From CAZVCJ01 sp964625745 (lineage in GTDB: Bacteria > Chloroflexota > Anaerolineae > VGOG01): a stretch of DNA of 45,468 nt. Under the pieces are notes generated by a model. The model was not told the DNA's origin, did not search any database, and worked only from the letters and a program-made list of their open reading frames with translations. A program made the translations under genes and the position numbers. Location: NCBI GenBank assembly GCA_964625745.1, contig CAZVCJ010000011.1, positions 1 through 45,468 of the forward strand, given 5' to 3'. Each line of letters starts with the position of its first letter. Within the stretch, counting starts at the first letter, position 1. Below, piece by piece: positions 36,854 through 44,698 of this stretch.

Positions 36854-38815
36854 CTAGAGGTTCTCGATAGGCACCGGCTCCACCGGGTCGGCGAGCTCGA
36901 AGCTGAAGACCTTGGAGTAGAAGTAGAGCTCAGCGTCCAGGGCGCGCTTGATGTTCTCGGCGCGACGGAAGCCGTGCTGCTCCCCCTCGAAGGGGAGGTA
37001 GGCCACAGGCAGCCCCTTGGCGCGCACGGTCTCGAACATCGTCTCCGCCTGATCGGGGGGCACGACTTTGTCCTCCAGTCCCTGGAAGAGGATCATGGGA
37101 CACGAGAGGCGATGGGTGAAGTGGATCGGAGAGCGTTCGCGATAGAGGTCGCGCCGCTCCGGGTAGGGACCGACCAGCCGATCCAGGTAGCGCGACTCGA
37201 ACTTGTGGGTATCCTTTGCTAACGCTTCCAGGTCGCTGACCCCGTAGTAGCTGGCGCCGGCCTTGAAAATATCGCGGAAAGTGAGTGCGCTGAGCGTGGT
37301 GTAGCCGCCTGCGCTGCCGCCTCGAATGGCCAGCCGATTTCCGTCAACCGTGCCCCGCTCCACCAGGTAGCGCGCGCCGTTCACGCAGTCGTCCACGTCC
37401 ACGACTCCCCACTGCCCCTCCAGCCGCTGACGATACGCCCGGCCGTAGCCGGTGCTGCCGCCGTAGTTCACATCGAGCACCGCCATGCCGCGACTGGTCC
37501 AGTATTGGATCGCCAGGCTGAACGTGCTGGAAGTGGCTCCTGTCGGCCCGCCGTGGATGATAACCAACAGTGGTGGCCGCTCGTCGGATGGGGCGACGTA
37601 GTCGCGGTTTTGGGGAGCATAGAAGAAAGTGTGCACCGTCAGCCCGTGCTCGGTCGGAAACTCGATCTCCTGCGGAACTGACGTATATCCGGCTTCAATC
37701 TTGATCTCGCTGGAGCGGCGCAGCACCTCGAGCCGCCGCGTGGCGAGATCGAGCTGAACGACTGACTCTGGTTCAGTCGGCGAACCCGCGAGGAACACCA
37801 CGCGCCCCGGCGCTGCTCGGACGTATTCAATCTCGGAGTACGGGGGCTCGATTGGCTCAAGCTTGCCCGTCGCCGTGTCGAGGCTGGCCAGGCGCCAGGT
37901 TCCCTGCCGGGTGTAGGCGCATAAGATGCGGCCCGCCGACTCGAAGGCGTAAGTGGACTTGCCGAAAACCCACTGCGGCAACCCGAACTCGGCTTCCATC
38001 TCAATGAGAGGCTCGACGTGCCCGTCGCGCCAGCCTTCGGCGTGAGCGCTCAGTCGAACGCGGTAGAGATTCCACCAGCCCGTGCGGTCGGAGACGAAGT
38101 GCAGGATGCCATCGGGCGACCACTCTGGCTGGAAGATGGATTCACGAGCGCTGCCCGCCACGCGCTCAGTTCGGCCCAGTGAGCCATCGGCCCGTAATTC
38201 ACCGACCCACAGCTCGGTTCCATCCCACGGCATGTTCGGATGATTCCAGGTTAGCCAGGCCAGGCGAGACCCATCCGGGCTGAGGCGCGGCGACGAGTAG
38301 AAGTCATTCCCGGAGACGAGCAACTGGCCGCCGCTGTCGTCACCCTCAAGATCGAGACTCACGATGGCGTTGACCGCCTCGCGCGCTGGGTCGGTGTGAT
38401 CTTCGCGTACGCAGATCATCCGGCCCCGGCGGCGGTCAAAGACGCCGTCCGCGTAGCGCAGGCTCGCCTCAGGGGTGATCGGTCGTGGCTCACTGCCGGG
38501 ATCCTGGCGGTAGATGCGCTGGTCGCCGAAGTTAGAGAAGTACACCGTGCCGTCGGCGACAGCGAAAGCACCGCCCCCGTACTCGTGCACCCGCGTTCGA
38601 GCGTTGAAGGGAGGAGGCGTGACGTCGGTCGTCCTCCCGTCTGGCGTCCGTCGCACGACGACGTACCGGCCGCCCTCCGTGGGCCGACTCTCGACCCAGT
38701 AGACGTCCTCGCCATCGAGCGCGATCTGCCCCAGCCCGATGATTTCGGAGACAATCAGGTCCGAAGTGATTGGCGATTTCCAGGAGCCGTACGGAGCTAC
38801 TTTTGGTTCAGCCAT
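36854..38815 (-). CDS. S9 family peptidase (prolyl oligopeptidase / acylaminoacyl-peptidase type)
   Basis: 653-residue serine peptidase. An N-terminal beta-propeller (WD-like repeats: LRYADGVFDRRRGRMICVRED, YSSPRLSPDGSRLAWLTWNHP, FQPEWSPDGILHFVSDRTGWWNLY) is followed by the alpha/beta-hydrolase domain. The triad is Ser501 (GGSAGGY), Asp582 (LEDKVVPP) and His614 (GEQHGF), with the oxyanion segment LLVIIHGGPTGA upstream. No signal peptide, so cytoplasmic breakdown of short or N-blocked peptides is expected. I start at ATG 38815 behind GGGAGGGAGAAACAAG; the six preceding in-frame residues are unlikely. It is downstream of the lipoprotein gene in the same direction. Confidence 0.93.
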   Translation of the reverse strand: MAEPKVAPYGSWKSPITSDLIVSEIIGLGQIALDGEDVYWVESRPTEGGRYVVVRRTPDGRTTDVTPPPFNARTRVHEYGGGAFAVADGTVYFSNFGDQRIYRQDPGSEPRPITPEASLRYADGVFDRRRGRMICVREDHTDPAREAVNAIVSLDLEGDDSGGQLLVSGNDFYSSPRLSPDGSRLAWLTWNHPNMPWDGTELWVGELRADGSLGRTERVAGSARESIFQPEWSPDGILHFVSDRTGWWNLYRVRLSAHAEGWRDGHVEPLIEMEAEFGLPQWVFGKSTYAFESAGRILCAYTRQGTWRLASLDTATGKLEPIEPPYSEIEYVRAAPGRVVFLAGSPTEPESVVQLDLATRRLEVLRRSSEIKIEAGYTSVPQEIEFPTEHGLTVHTFFYAPQNRDYVAPSDERPPLLVIIHGGPTGATSSTFSLAIQYWTSRGMAVLDVNYGGSTGYGRAYRQRLEGQWGVVDVDDCVNGARYLVERGTVDGNRLAIRGGSAGGYTTLSALTFRDIFKAGASYYGVSDLEALAKDTHKFESRYLDRLVGPYPERRDLYRERSPIHFTHRLSCPMILFQGLEDKVVPPDQAETMFETVRAKGLPVAYLPFEGEQHGFRRAENIKRALDAELYFYSKVFSFELADPVEPVPIENL

Positions 38816-38835
38816 CTTGTTTCTCCCTCCCAATC

Positions 38836-39684
38836 TTATTTCTTACCTTCATTTATTTCACACAAATCCGACTCTTTTATCCAACCTGTTGTAATTCCTT
38901 GACTACCACAATATTCACCCCTTACCCAATCTCTCTCCAGCTCTAAAACTTTCAAAATGTCTCCCTCAATTACGTATGATTCCCTTCGTTCTTTTTCATC
39001 TGGATTATTGTAGAAGTAGGCCCTCTCACTTGACACAATCCTTATAGATTTCCACTCTTTTCTATCCGTCAATTCAAAGATCACCCCTCCTTCATCAAAG
39101 CGAGGCTCGACATTCCAACACCCACCTGGCTCTTCCTCCAGAGTGACCTTCACCTTATCGTTTCCCAGTAGTTCTATGGTTCCCTTGGTTTCTGAACTCT
39201 CCATTTCCACTTTGGAGTTCTCTATCCGACCGACAAAGAAAACCAGGCAGCTAAAACGTGGAGCTTGTAATTGTTCGTCCCAGCCAGTGTAGTTTTCATA
39301 GAAGCCTGTAACTACATCATCATTTACAGCTATGGACAATAGCCCGCCATCATAGCTCCCTGGCTGCAAGACGATTTCAGTGGGGGTTGGGGTTTGGGTA
39401 ATGGTCAGGGTGGGGAGCGGTGCCCTTGTCGGTGTTGATGTTGGAAGTAGTGTTCTCGTTGGCGTTGACGTCGGGCTTGGGGGCGATATGCTTGTCGGCA
39501 CCGGCGTCGGGGTTGAAGTAACGGATGGTGTTGGTGGGATATCAGTGGCCGGTTCCGGTGTCGAGGTAAACGAGGCCGATTCTGGCGACGGCGTAACGCT
39601 TGATGTCGGTTGAGGGGTGCAGGATATCAAAGTCAATCCTAGAAAGAACACGGCTGCTCCCGTCTTTCTGTTGGTGATGGACAT
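38836..39684 (-). CDS. Putative lipoprotein with Thr/Pro linker and SH3-like C-terminus
   Basis: 282 residues. Lipoprotein signal peptide with lipobox LISC (Cys22), then a long Ser/Thr/Pro tether (TPTPVPTSISPPSPTSTPTR..., ~25-105). Then comes a globular domain with paired cysteines (SCLVFF, GGCWNVEP). The C-terminal ~60 residues (RAYFYNNPDEKERRESYVIEGD, LKVLELERDWVRGEYC, TTGWIKESDL) look like a bacterial SH3 domain. Its DNA is visibly more AT-rich than the flanking genes, most clearly in the C-terminal half, suggesting acquisition from elsewhere. CGGAGAGGCAACTA precedes the ATG. A cell-surface protein of unknown function; wall or polymer binding is a guess from the SH3-like end. Confidence 0.8.
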   Translation of the reverse strand: MSITNRKTGAAVFFLGLTLISCTPQPTSSVTPSPESASFTSTPEPATDIPPTPSVTSTPTPVPTSISPPSPTSTPTRTLLPTSTPTRAPLPTLTITQTPTPTEIVLQPGSYDGGLLSIAVNDDVVTGFYENYTGWDEQLQAPRFSCLVFFVGRIENSKVEMESSETKGTIELLGNDKVKVTLEEEPGGCWNVEPRFDEGGVIFELTDRKEWKSIRIVSSERAYFYNNPDEKERRESYVIEGDILKVLELERDWVRGEYCGSQGITTGWIKESDLCEINEGKK

Positions 39685-39727
39685 TAGTTGCCTCTCCGTG
39701 CTCTGGCCATTCCTTCGTCACCTCTTA

Positions 39728-41482
39728 TTACAGAGACTTCTCCTTAACTCTCCCCACCTGCTCCAGCAACTCCTGCGCGCTGCGGCGGGTTACCCCGGTG
39801 ACGGTTCCCAGCATACCGGCTAGCTCTTCGACTCGTTCTTCCTCGGTGAGTTGCCGCACCGTGGTAATGGTGCGTTCGCCGGAGACTCCCTTGTTGACTC
39901 TGAAATGGACATCGCTGTAGCCGGCAAGCTGGGGGAGGTGGGTGACGCAGAGCACCTGGTGGCCCGCGCCGCCGGGGCCTGTCCCGGCGGTCAGGCTCCA
40001 GAGCTTCTTCCCCACTACCCCGCCTGCCCGTCCGCCGATACCGGCATCTATCTCGTCGAAAATGAGGGTCGGGGTGTGGTCGGCCGCGGAGAGGACGGTC
40101 TTGAGAGCCAGCATCAGGCGCGAGGTCTCGCCCCCGGAGGCTATCCTGGTCAGGGGTTTCAGCGGCTCTCCAACGTTGGGCGCGATGAGGAACTCCACTC
40201 GGTCAATGCCCGTGGTATCGAATCGCATTTGCTTCTCCCCTACCCAGGCGCCGTCCTCGGCCTCCTTCTGTTCGATGGCCACTCCGAAACGAGCCCCCTC
40301 CATGCCCAGATGCTTGAGCTCTGCTTCGATGGCCTCCCCCAGCCGCTCGCCCGTCGCCCGCCGCTGGGCCGAGAGCTGGGCGGCCAAAGCCCCGATCTGC
40401 CGTAAGAGCTCCGTTTCGCGCGCTCTCAACTCCTCCACCCGCTCTTCGCTGTGGGTTATCCCGTCGAGCTCGCGCTGGGCTGTCTCGCCGAAGGCCAGAA
40501 TCTCGGCGATGGAGCCGCCGTATTTGCGCTTCAGGTTGTAGATGAGGTCCAGTCTTTCGTCTACCTGACGCAGCCTGGCCGGGCTAAACTCGATGCTGTC
40601 GCGGTAGGCCCACAAGCTTCGGGCCAGATCCTCCAGTTGGTAGGAGGCCTCCTCAGCCGTTTGGCGCTGTTCCTGGAAGCCGGAGTCAATCTTCTCCAGG
40701 CTGGTTAAGCTATGGACTACCTGGCCCAGGAGATCAAGGGCCGAAAGCTGCCCCTCCTCACCCACGTAAAGGGCGCGATGGGCCTCGTTGGCCAACTCCA
40801 TCAGATGCTCGGCGTTAGCCAGGCGGGTCTGCTCCTCGTTAAGCTCCTTCTCCTCATCGTCCTTCAGGTTGGCTGCGGCAATCTCCTGTATCTGATAGGC
40901 CAAGAGGTCGGCCCGGCGGGCCAGCTCACGCTCATCGCGCAGCAGGGCACTCAACTCCTGGCGCACCTGGCGCAACTCACGTACCAGGTCCCCCACCTCT
41001 CGCCGCAGGGACCAGAGGCCACCGTAGCGATCCAGGAAGTCTATGTGTTCCCGGACTCTAAGGAGCGATAGGTGCTCGGTCTGGCCGTGGATGTCCACCA
41101 GGTGTTGGCCGATGCTCTCCAGAGTGCCCAGGGTGACGGCCCGCCCGTTCACCCGGCAGATACTGCGCCTCTCCTGTCGGATCTCCCGCGCCAGGACGAG
41201 AATGTCCTCATCGTCTCCCTCCAGCCCGTCCTTCTGCAGCAGGGGCAGAAGGGCCTCCTTTGCAACCTCATCCAGGTGAAAGGTACCCTCCACCTGCGCC
41301 TCGTCGGTGCCGGAGCGGATCATGGTGCTGTCCGCTCTCCCGCCCAGGAGGGTGCTCACGGCGTCTACGATGATGGACTTACCCGCGCCGGTCTCACCGG
41401 TCAGGACGTTGAAGCCGGGGTTGAAGTCCAGTTGCAACTCATCAATGATAGCGAAATTCCTGACGTTCAACTCAACTAACAT
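39728..41482 (-). CDS. recN: DNA repair protein RecN
   Basis: 584-residue SMC-like ATPase for double-strand break repair. Walker A GETGAGKS (29-36) follows the typical LVELNVRNFAIIDELQLDF. The middle is a long coiled coil (RELRQVRQELSALLRDERELARRA...). The C-terminal head carries the signature RIASGGETSRLMLAL and Walker B TLIFDEIDAGIGG, then VLCVTHLPQLAGY. Length is normal. ATG 41482 follows GAAGGATTAAGCC. It sits near nadK, a recurrent neighbour of recN in bacteria, though two genes have inserted between them here. Confidence 0.96.
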   Translation of the reverse strand: MLVELNVRNFAIIDELQLDFNPGFNVLTGETGAGKSIIVDAVSTLLGGRADSTMIRSGTDEAQVEGTFHLDEVAKEALLPLLQKDGLEGDDEDILVLAREIRQERRSICRVNGRAVTLGTLESIGQHLVDIHGQTEHLSLLRVREHIDFLDRYGGLWSLRREVGDLVRELRQVRQELSALLRDERELARRADLLAYQIQEIAAANLKDDEEKELNEEQTRLANAEHLMELANEAHRALYVGEEGQLSALDLLGQVVHSLTSLEKIDSGFQEQRQTAEEASYQLEDLARSLWAYRDSIEFSPARLRQVDERLDLIYNLKRKYGGSIAEILAFGETAQRELDGITHSEERVEELRARETELLRQIGALAAQLSAQRRATGERLGEAIEAELKHLGMEGARFGVAIEQKEAEDGAWVGEKQMRFDTTGIDRVEFLIAPNVGEPLKPLTRIASGGETSRLMLALKTVLSAADHTPTLIFDEIDAGIGGRAGGVVGKKLWSLTAGTGPGGAGHQVLCVTHLPQLAGYSDVHFRVNKGVSGERTITTVRQLTEEERVEELAGMLGTVTGVTRRSAQELLEQVGRVKEKSL

Positions 41483-41524
41483 GGCTTAATCCTTCAATAT
41501 CCTCAAACCGCTCAATCTTCATCT

Positions 41525-41574
41525 AGCCTCCCCGACCACTTGACCTGGGACTATCCGACCATCCGACCATTTCA
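41525..41574. repeat. GACCACTTGACC/CCGACCATCCGACC dispersed repeat
   Basis: Third copy of the simple repeat type seen at 10573 and 14713, between the zinc-finger gene and recN. Confidence 0.6.
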
Positions 41575-42093
41575 CCTCAGCCGGGCGTAGGCCGTACCTG
41601 CGGCCAGGACTGCGTAGATGATGAGATCCAACCGGGCAAACATGGAGAGGGGCAGGTAAGCCAATGCCTGGGGTGTGAAGAGATAGAACAGGAAAGGATA
41701 AAAAGCTGCTGTCAAAGCCCCAACCACGATGCAGCCGCTGACCACCAGCCAGATCCAACGGCCTCGGCGGCGGCGGATAGCCCAGCGGACGACCTCAGCG
41801 ATGACGCCGCCGGCCACGGGTCCCAAAATGAGTGCCAGGAAAATGCCCAACCGCCCCATGATAAAAGCAGCGATAGTGGAAATCACCAGGCCCACTACCG
41901 TCGCGATGGCGTAATCCAAAGGTGTGGCGGTGTAGAAGATGGCCTGTTGAGACCTGACGCACTGGGGGCAGCGGAAGCCCACCGGGGTCTGCACCGCGCA
42001 CTTGGGACAGATGGGGTTGCCGCACTTGCTGCAGCGCAGGCGGGTCTCCACATCCGGATGAAAGCTACAGTATGTCACCTCGTCGTTGGACAT
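41572..42093 (-). CDS. Zinc-finger (B-box-like) membrane protein
   Basis: 173 residues. The N-terminus has a dense metal site: CSFHPDVETRLRCSKCGNPICPKCAV, then FRCPQC, i.e. a B-box-like CxxH...CxxCxxxxCxxC arrangement. Four hydrophobic segments follow (from IATVVGLVISTIAAFI to the last 30 residues). Proteins of this shape are widespread in Chloroflexota, Actinobacteria and Firmicutes without known function, sometimes joined to rhomboid domains; no rhomboid catalytic residues are visible here. AAAGGAAAAGA precedes ATG 42093. A possible promoter (-10 TATAAT at 42152-42157, -35 CTGAAG within a dispersed repeat) lies just upstream. Confidence 0.85.
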   Translation of the reverse strand: MSNDEVTYCSFHPDVETRLRCSKCGNPICPKCAVQTPVGFRCPQCVRSQQAIFYTATPLDYAIATVVGLVISTIAAFIMGRLGIFLALILGPVAGGVIAEVVRWAIRRRRGRWIWLVVSGCIVVGALTAAFYPFLFYLFTPQALAYLPLSMFARLDLIIYAVLAAGTAYARLR

Positions 42094-42163
42094 TCTTTTC
42101 CTTTCTTGTGAGCGTTATACATTTTGGACGAGCCAAACTGCCCCTGGAGCAATTATACGCAAG

Positions 42164-42220
42164 CGTGGTGGCGACTTCAGCCGCTTTTGCAACGCCAGAA
42201 CGACTGAAGTCGTTACTACG
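42164..42220. repeat. Dispersed palindromic element (GTAGTnACGACTTC family), copy 2
   Basis: The reverse complement reads CGTAGTAACGACTTCAGTCG...GCAAAAGCGGCTGAAGTCGC and aligns end to end with 13936-13992. It lies in the divergent gap between the zinc-finger and isomerase-like genes, and the -35 of a possible minus-strand promoter falls in it. Confidence 0.75.
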
Positions 42221-42248
42221 TGTCCCCAACATGAAACGCTCTCCGTCT

Positions 42249-42277
42249 TTGCCAATTTCGCCGAATCGTGGTATTAT
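42249..42277 (+). promoter_or_regulatory. Sigma70 promoter for the TIM-barrel isomerase-like gene
   Basis: -35 TTGCCA (42249-42254), 17 bp, -10 TATTAT (42272-42277), about 30 nt before the ATG. Confidence 0.78.
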
Positions 42278-42309
42278 TATGATGAAGAAAAATCCAAGGA
42301 GGAGCAACT

Positions 42310-43266
42310 ATGCTACGCTTCGGAATCGAAATACTACAACCTTCGCTGCTGATCGAGATGGCGATGCCGGCTTTGGCGGCTACCGCTGGGCAGAAAGGCG
42401 GCGCTCGGTTCGCCTTGCCTCCGATGGACGTGGCCGTTCTGGTCGAGCGCATCGCCGACCTGGGCTTCACGCTCATCGAGCTCAACACCGACCTGAACGT
42501 GTTTTTCCCGGACAGCTTCGGGTTGCCGACCGTCCGGCGCCTGCAGGCGCTCCGGGAATCGCGGAAGGTGAGTTACACCGTCCACCTGCCTCTCTGGTCA
42601 ATAGAGCCCTCCACCCCTGTGCAGTGGGTGCGCGAAGGCTCGGTGGAGGCGTTGGTGGACGCGGTGCTGCGCCTGGCGCCCCTGGAGCCCGAGGCCTACG
42701 TGCTCCACGCCACCGGCGCATTGGCGGCCGAGTTTTACACCATGGCCACCATCCCGAATGAGGCGCGCCCACTGGTGGTCGGCATGTTCCAACGCCACGC
42801 GGCCCACAGCGTCGAGGAATTGCTCCGTCGCACCAGGCTCCCCTCGCGGGCCATCGCCGTGGAGACCATCGAGTTCCCCTTCGACCTCACCCTGGCCCTG
42901 GCCGAGGAGTTCGACCTCTCGCTCTGTTTCGACACCGGCCACCTGCTGGCTAAGTACCCCGGCCCCATATCCTTCGAGGAAGCTCTTCAGAGGGCCCTGC
43001 CGCGCCTGGCCGAGGTACACCTCCACGACGGCTACTACCATCCCCAGCCCGACGGGACCTTCCGCCGGGACGATCACCTGCCCCTGGGCGAAGGTGACTT
43101 GCCCCTCAACTTCCTGCTCGATACGCTCAAGGAAGCCGAATTCGAGGGTCCCGTCATCTTCGAGCTTACCATCCAGGAGGCCAAGGCCTCACTGGACTAT
43201 CTACGCCCCTTCCTCGCCAGGCGCTGGCCGAACCTTGCGCAGGGTAAACACGGAGAGCAGGAATAG
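42310..43266 (+). CDS. Sugar phosphate isomerase/epimerase-like TIM-barrel protein
   Basis: 318 residues resembling the xylose-isomerase-like TIM-barrel superfamily (AP endonuclease 2 type). Features: VERIADLGFTLIELNTDLNVFFPD early, VSYTVHLPLWSIE with a barrel-mouth His, AIAVETIEFPFD (Glu), LSLCFDTGHLLAKY (Asp/His), VHLHDGYYH, and a late Glu in GPVIFELTIQEA. These His/Glu/Asp positions fit a divalent-metal site. Substrate unknown. ATG 42310 follows AAGGAGGAGCAACT. It has its own promoter, and its last 66 bp overlap the end of the convergent MFS gene. Confidence 0.87.
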   Translation: MLRFGIEILQPSLLIEMAMPALAATAGQKGGARFALPPMDVAVLVERIADLGFTLIELNTDLNVFFPDSFGLPTVRRLQALRESRKVSYTVHLPLWSIEPSTPVQWVREGSVEALVDAVLRLAPLEPEAYVLHATGALAAEFYTMATIPNEARPLVVGMFQRHAAHSVEELLRRTRLPSRAIAVETIEFPFDLTLALAEEFDLSLCFDTGHLLAKYPGPISFEEALQRALPRLAEVHLHDGYYHPQPDGTFRRDDHLPLGEGDLPLNFLLDTLKEAEFEGPVIFELTIQEAKASLDYLRPFLARRWPNLAQGKHGEQE

Positions 43267-44655
43267 CACACCATAGATGGCAAAGAGGAGCACGTACCCC
43301 AGCCCCGGCTGGCTCGGCACCCGGACCGTGAAATAGTCGGCGATGGGGCCGCCAATGTAGGCGCCGACGGCGCCGGCTCCTGCTCCGGCCAGGTTGGAGA
43401 GGCCCAGGTAGCGACCTGCTTCCTCCTTAGGCACCAGGGCAGTGCCCAGGGCCCAGTTGGCAGTGAAGAACAGGCCCGCAGCCATGCCGACGAGACAGCC
43501 GCCGATGTAGATGGGGGTGAGGCTGGGGGAAAGCAGGAAGATCAGGGTGCCCAGGGCCGCCAGGATGCCGCTGATGGCGGCGAGCCGCTTGTGGCCGATC
43601 CTGTCGGACAGCCAGCCACTAGGCAGTGCGGCAACCAGGATAAAGAGCCCCACGACCATCATCAACTGGCTGGCCGGGCCAGCCGCCTGCTCCTCCGCGT
43701 ATCCCAATCGTCCCTGGAGGAAGTACACGGCGAAACCCGACAGGTTGGTCGTTCCCACGAAGAAGGCCAGCCGGTTGGCCACCCACCAGGTGAAAGAGGG
43801 GTTAGAGCGCGCCGCCTGGCCGATGCTGATGCGGACGCTGGCCCATACCCCCAGGGTCACCGCGATGGCCATCCCCGCCAGGCCAATTGCCCCCATGATA
43901 ACGACCAACACGGTCGTAGAACTGACCCCTTCCATCAGGCGTCCCACGCCTTTGACGACTTCCCCCATGCCCAGGATGATGGCCGTGAAGAGTGCCGCCA
44001 TCAGCAACAGGCGCAGGAAAGGCGCCCAGTCCAACGGTGGAGATTCCTTCAACGGCTCCTCGCGCACCAGCATCGTGATGAGCATAGTCAGCGCGAGGAT
44101 GCCCATCGCCACCAGGAGGCCGCTCCACATATTGCCTTTGGCGATGAGCGGCCCTACCGCGACGGCAACTAGAATCACGGGGAGGGGGATCTCAAATACC
44201 GCTTTGACGCCGGAGAAGCGGCCGCGCCGGTCTTCGGGCACCAGATCGGGGATGAGACCCTGCACTGCTCCGTGGGCGACGTTGGAGGAGATCTGGAGCA
44301 AGATGGCCATGGCGAACAGGACCCAGTAGCCCGTCATCCCCTCCAGGCCGGCGGAGAGGCCAACGGCGGCGATGAAGACCAGGTCTGCTAACGTGCCCAT
44401 GAGGATGAAAGGACGCCGCCGGCCCCAGCGGAGGGTGCTGCGGTCGGAGAGCATCCCCATCAGCGCTTGCACCAGCAGGGCCACCATCAGCGTCCAGAGG
44501 CGCAGAGTGCCGAAAAACGTTCCCTTCCCCTCCTCGCCCACGAACTGCTGGACCAGCAGCGGGAACACCAGCGGGGTCACCGTCTGCGAGAGGGTTGTAA
44601 GCCCCAACCAATAAATGTTGATAGTGATGTAATCGAACCAGCGCAGTTTTTTCAT
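43201..44655 (-). CDS. Major facilitator superfamily transporter (GPH/SLC45-like)
   Basis: 484 residues, 12 hydrophobic segments. The N-terminus (WFDYITINIYWLGLTTLSQTVTPLVFPLLVQQFV), the GMLSDRSTLRWGRRRPFILMG loop 2-3 motif, and NVAHGAVQGLIPDLVPEDRRGRFSG resemble the sugar:cation symporter-like branch of the MFS. The second half has WLSDRIGHKRLAAISG. Substrate not predictable. ATG 44655 follows GGGAGGTCATC. It is co-directional with nadK upstream, 43 nt away. The C-terminal 22 codons overlap the convergent isomerase-like gene on the other strand. Confidence 0.9.
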   Translation of the reverse strand: MKKLRWFDYITINIYWLGLTTLSQTVTPLVFPLLVQQFVGEEGKGTFFGTLRLWTLMVALLVQALMGMLSDRSTLRWGRRRPFILMGTLADLVFIAAVGLSAGLEGMTGYWVLFAMAILLQISSNVAHGAVQGLIPDLVPEDRRGRFSGVKAVFEIPLPVILVAVAVGPLIAKGNMWSGLLVAMGILALTMLITMLVREEPLKESPPLDWAPFLRLLLMAALFTAIILGMGEVVKGVGRLMEGVSSTTVLVVIMGAIGLAGMAIAVTLGVWASVRISIGQAARSNPSFTWWVANRLAFFVGTTNLSGFAVYFLQGRLGYAEEQAAGPASQLMMVVGLFILVAALPSGWLSDRIGHKRLAAISGILAALGTLIFLLSPSLTPIYIGGCLVGMAAGLFFTANWALGTALVPKEEAGRYLGLSNLAGAGAGAVGAYIGGPIADYFTVRVPSQPGLGYVLLFAIYGVLFLLSVFTLRKVRPAPGEEGA

Positions 44656-44698
44656 GATGACCTCCCTTTCTATTTATTCTGAGCGGCTCAAGTATGAC

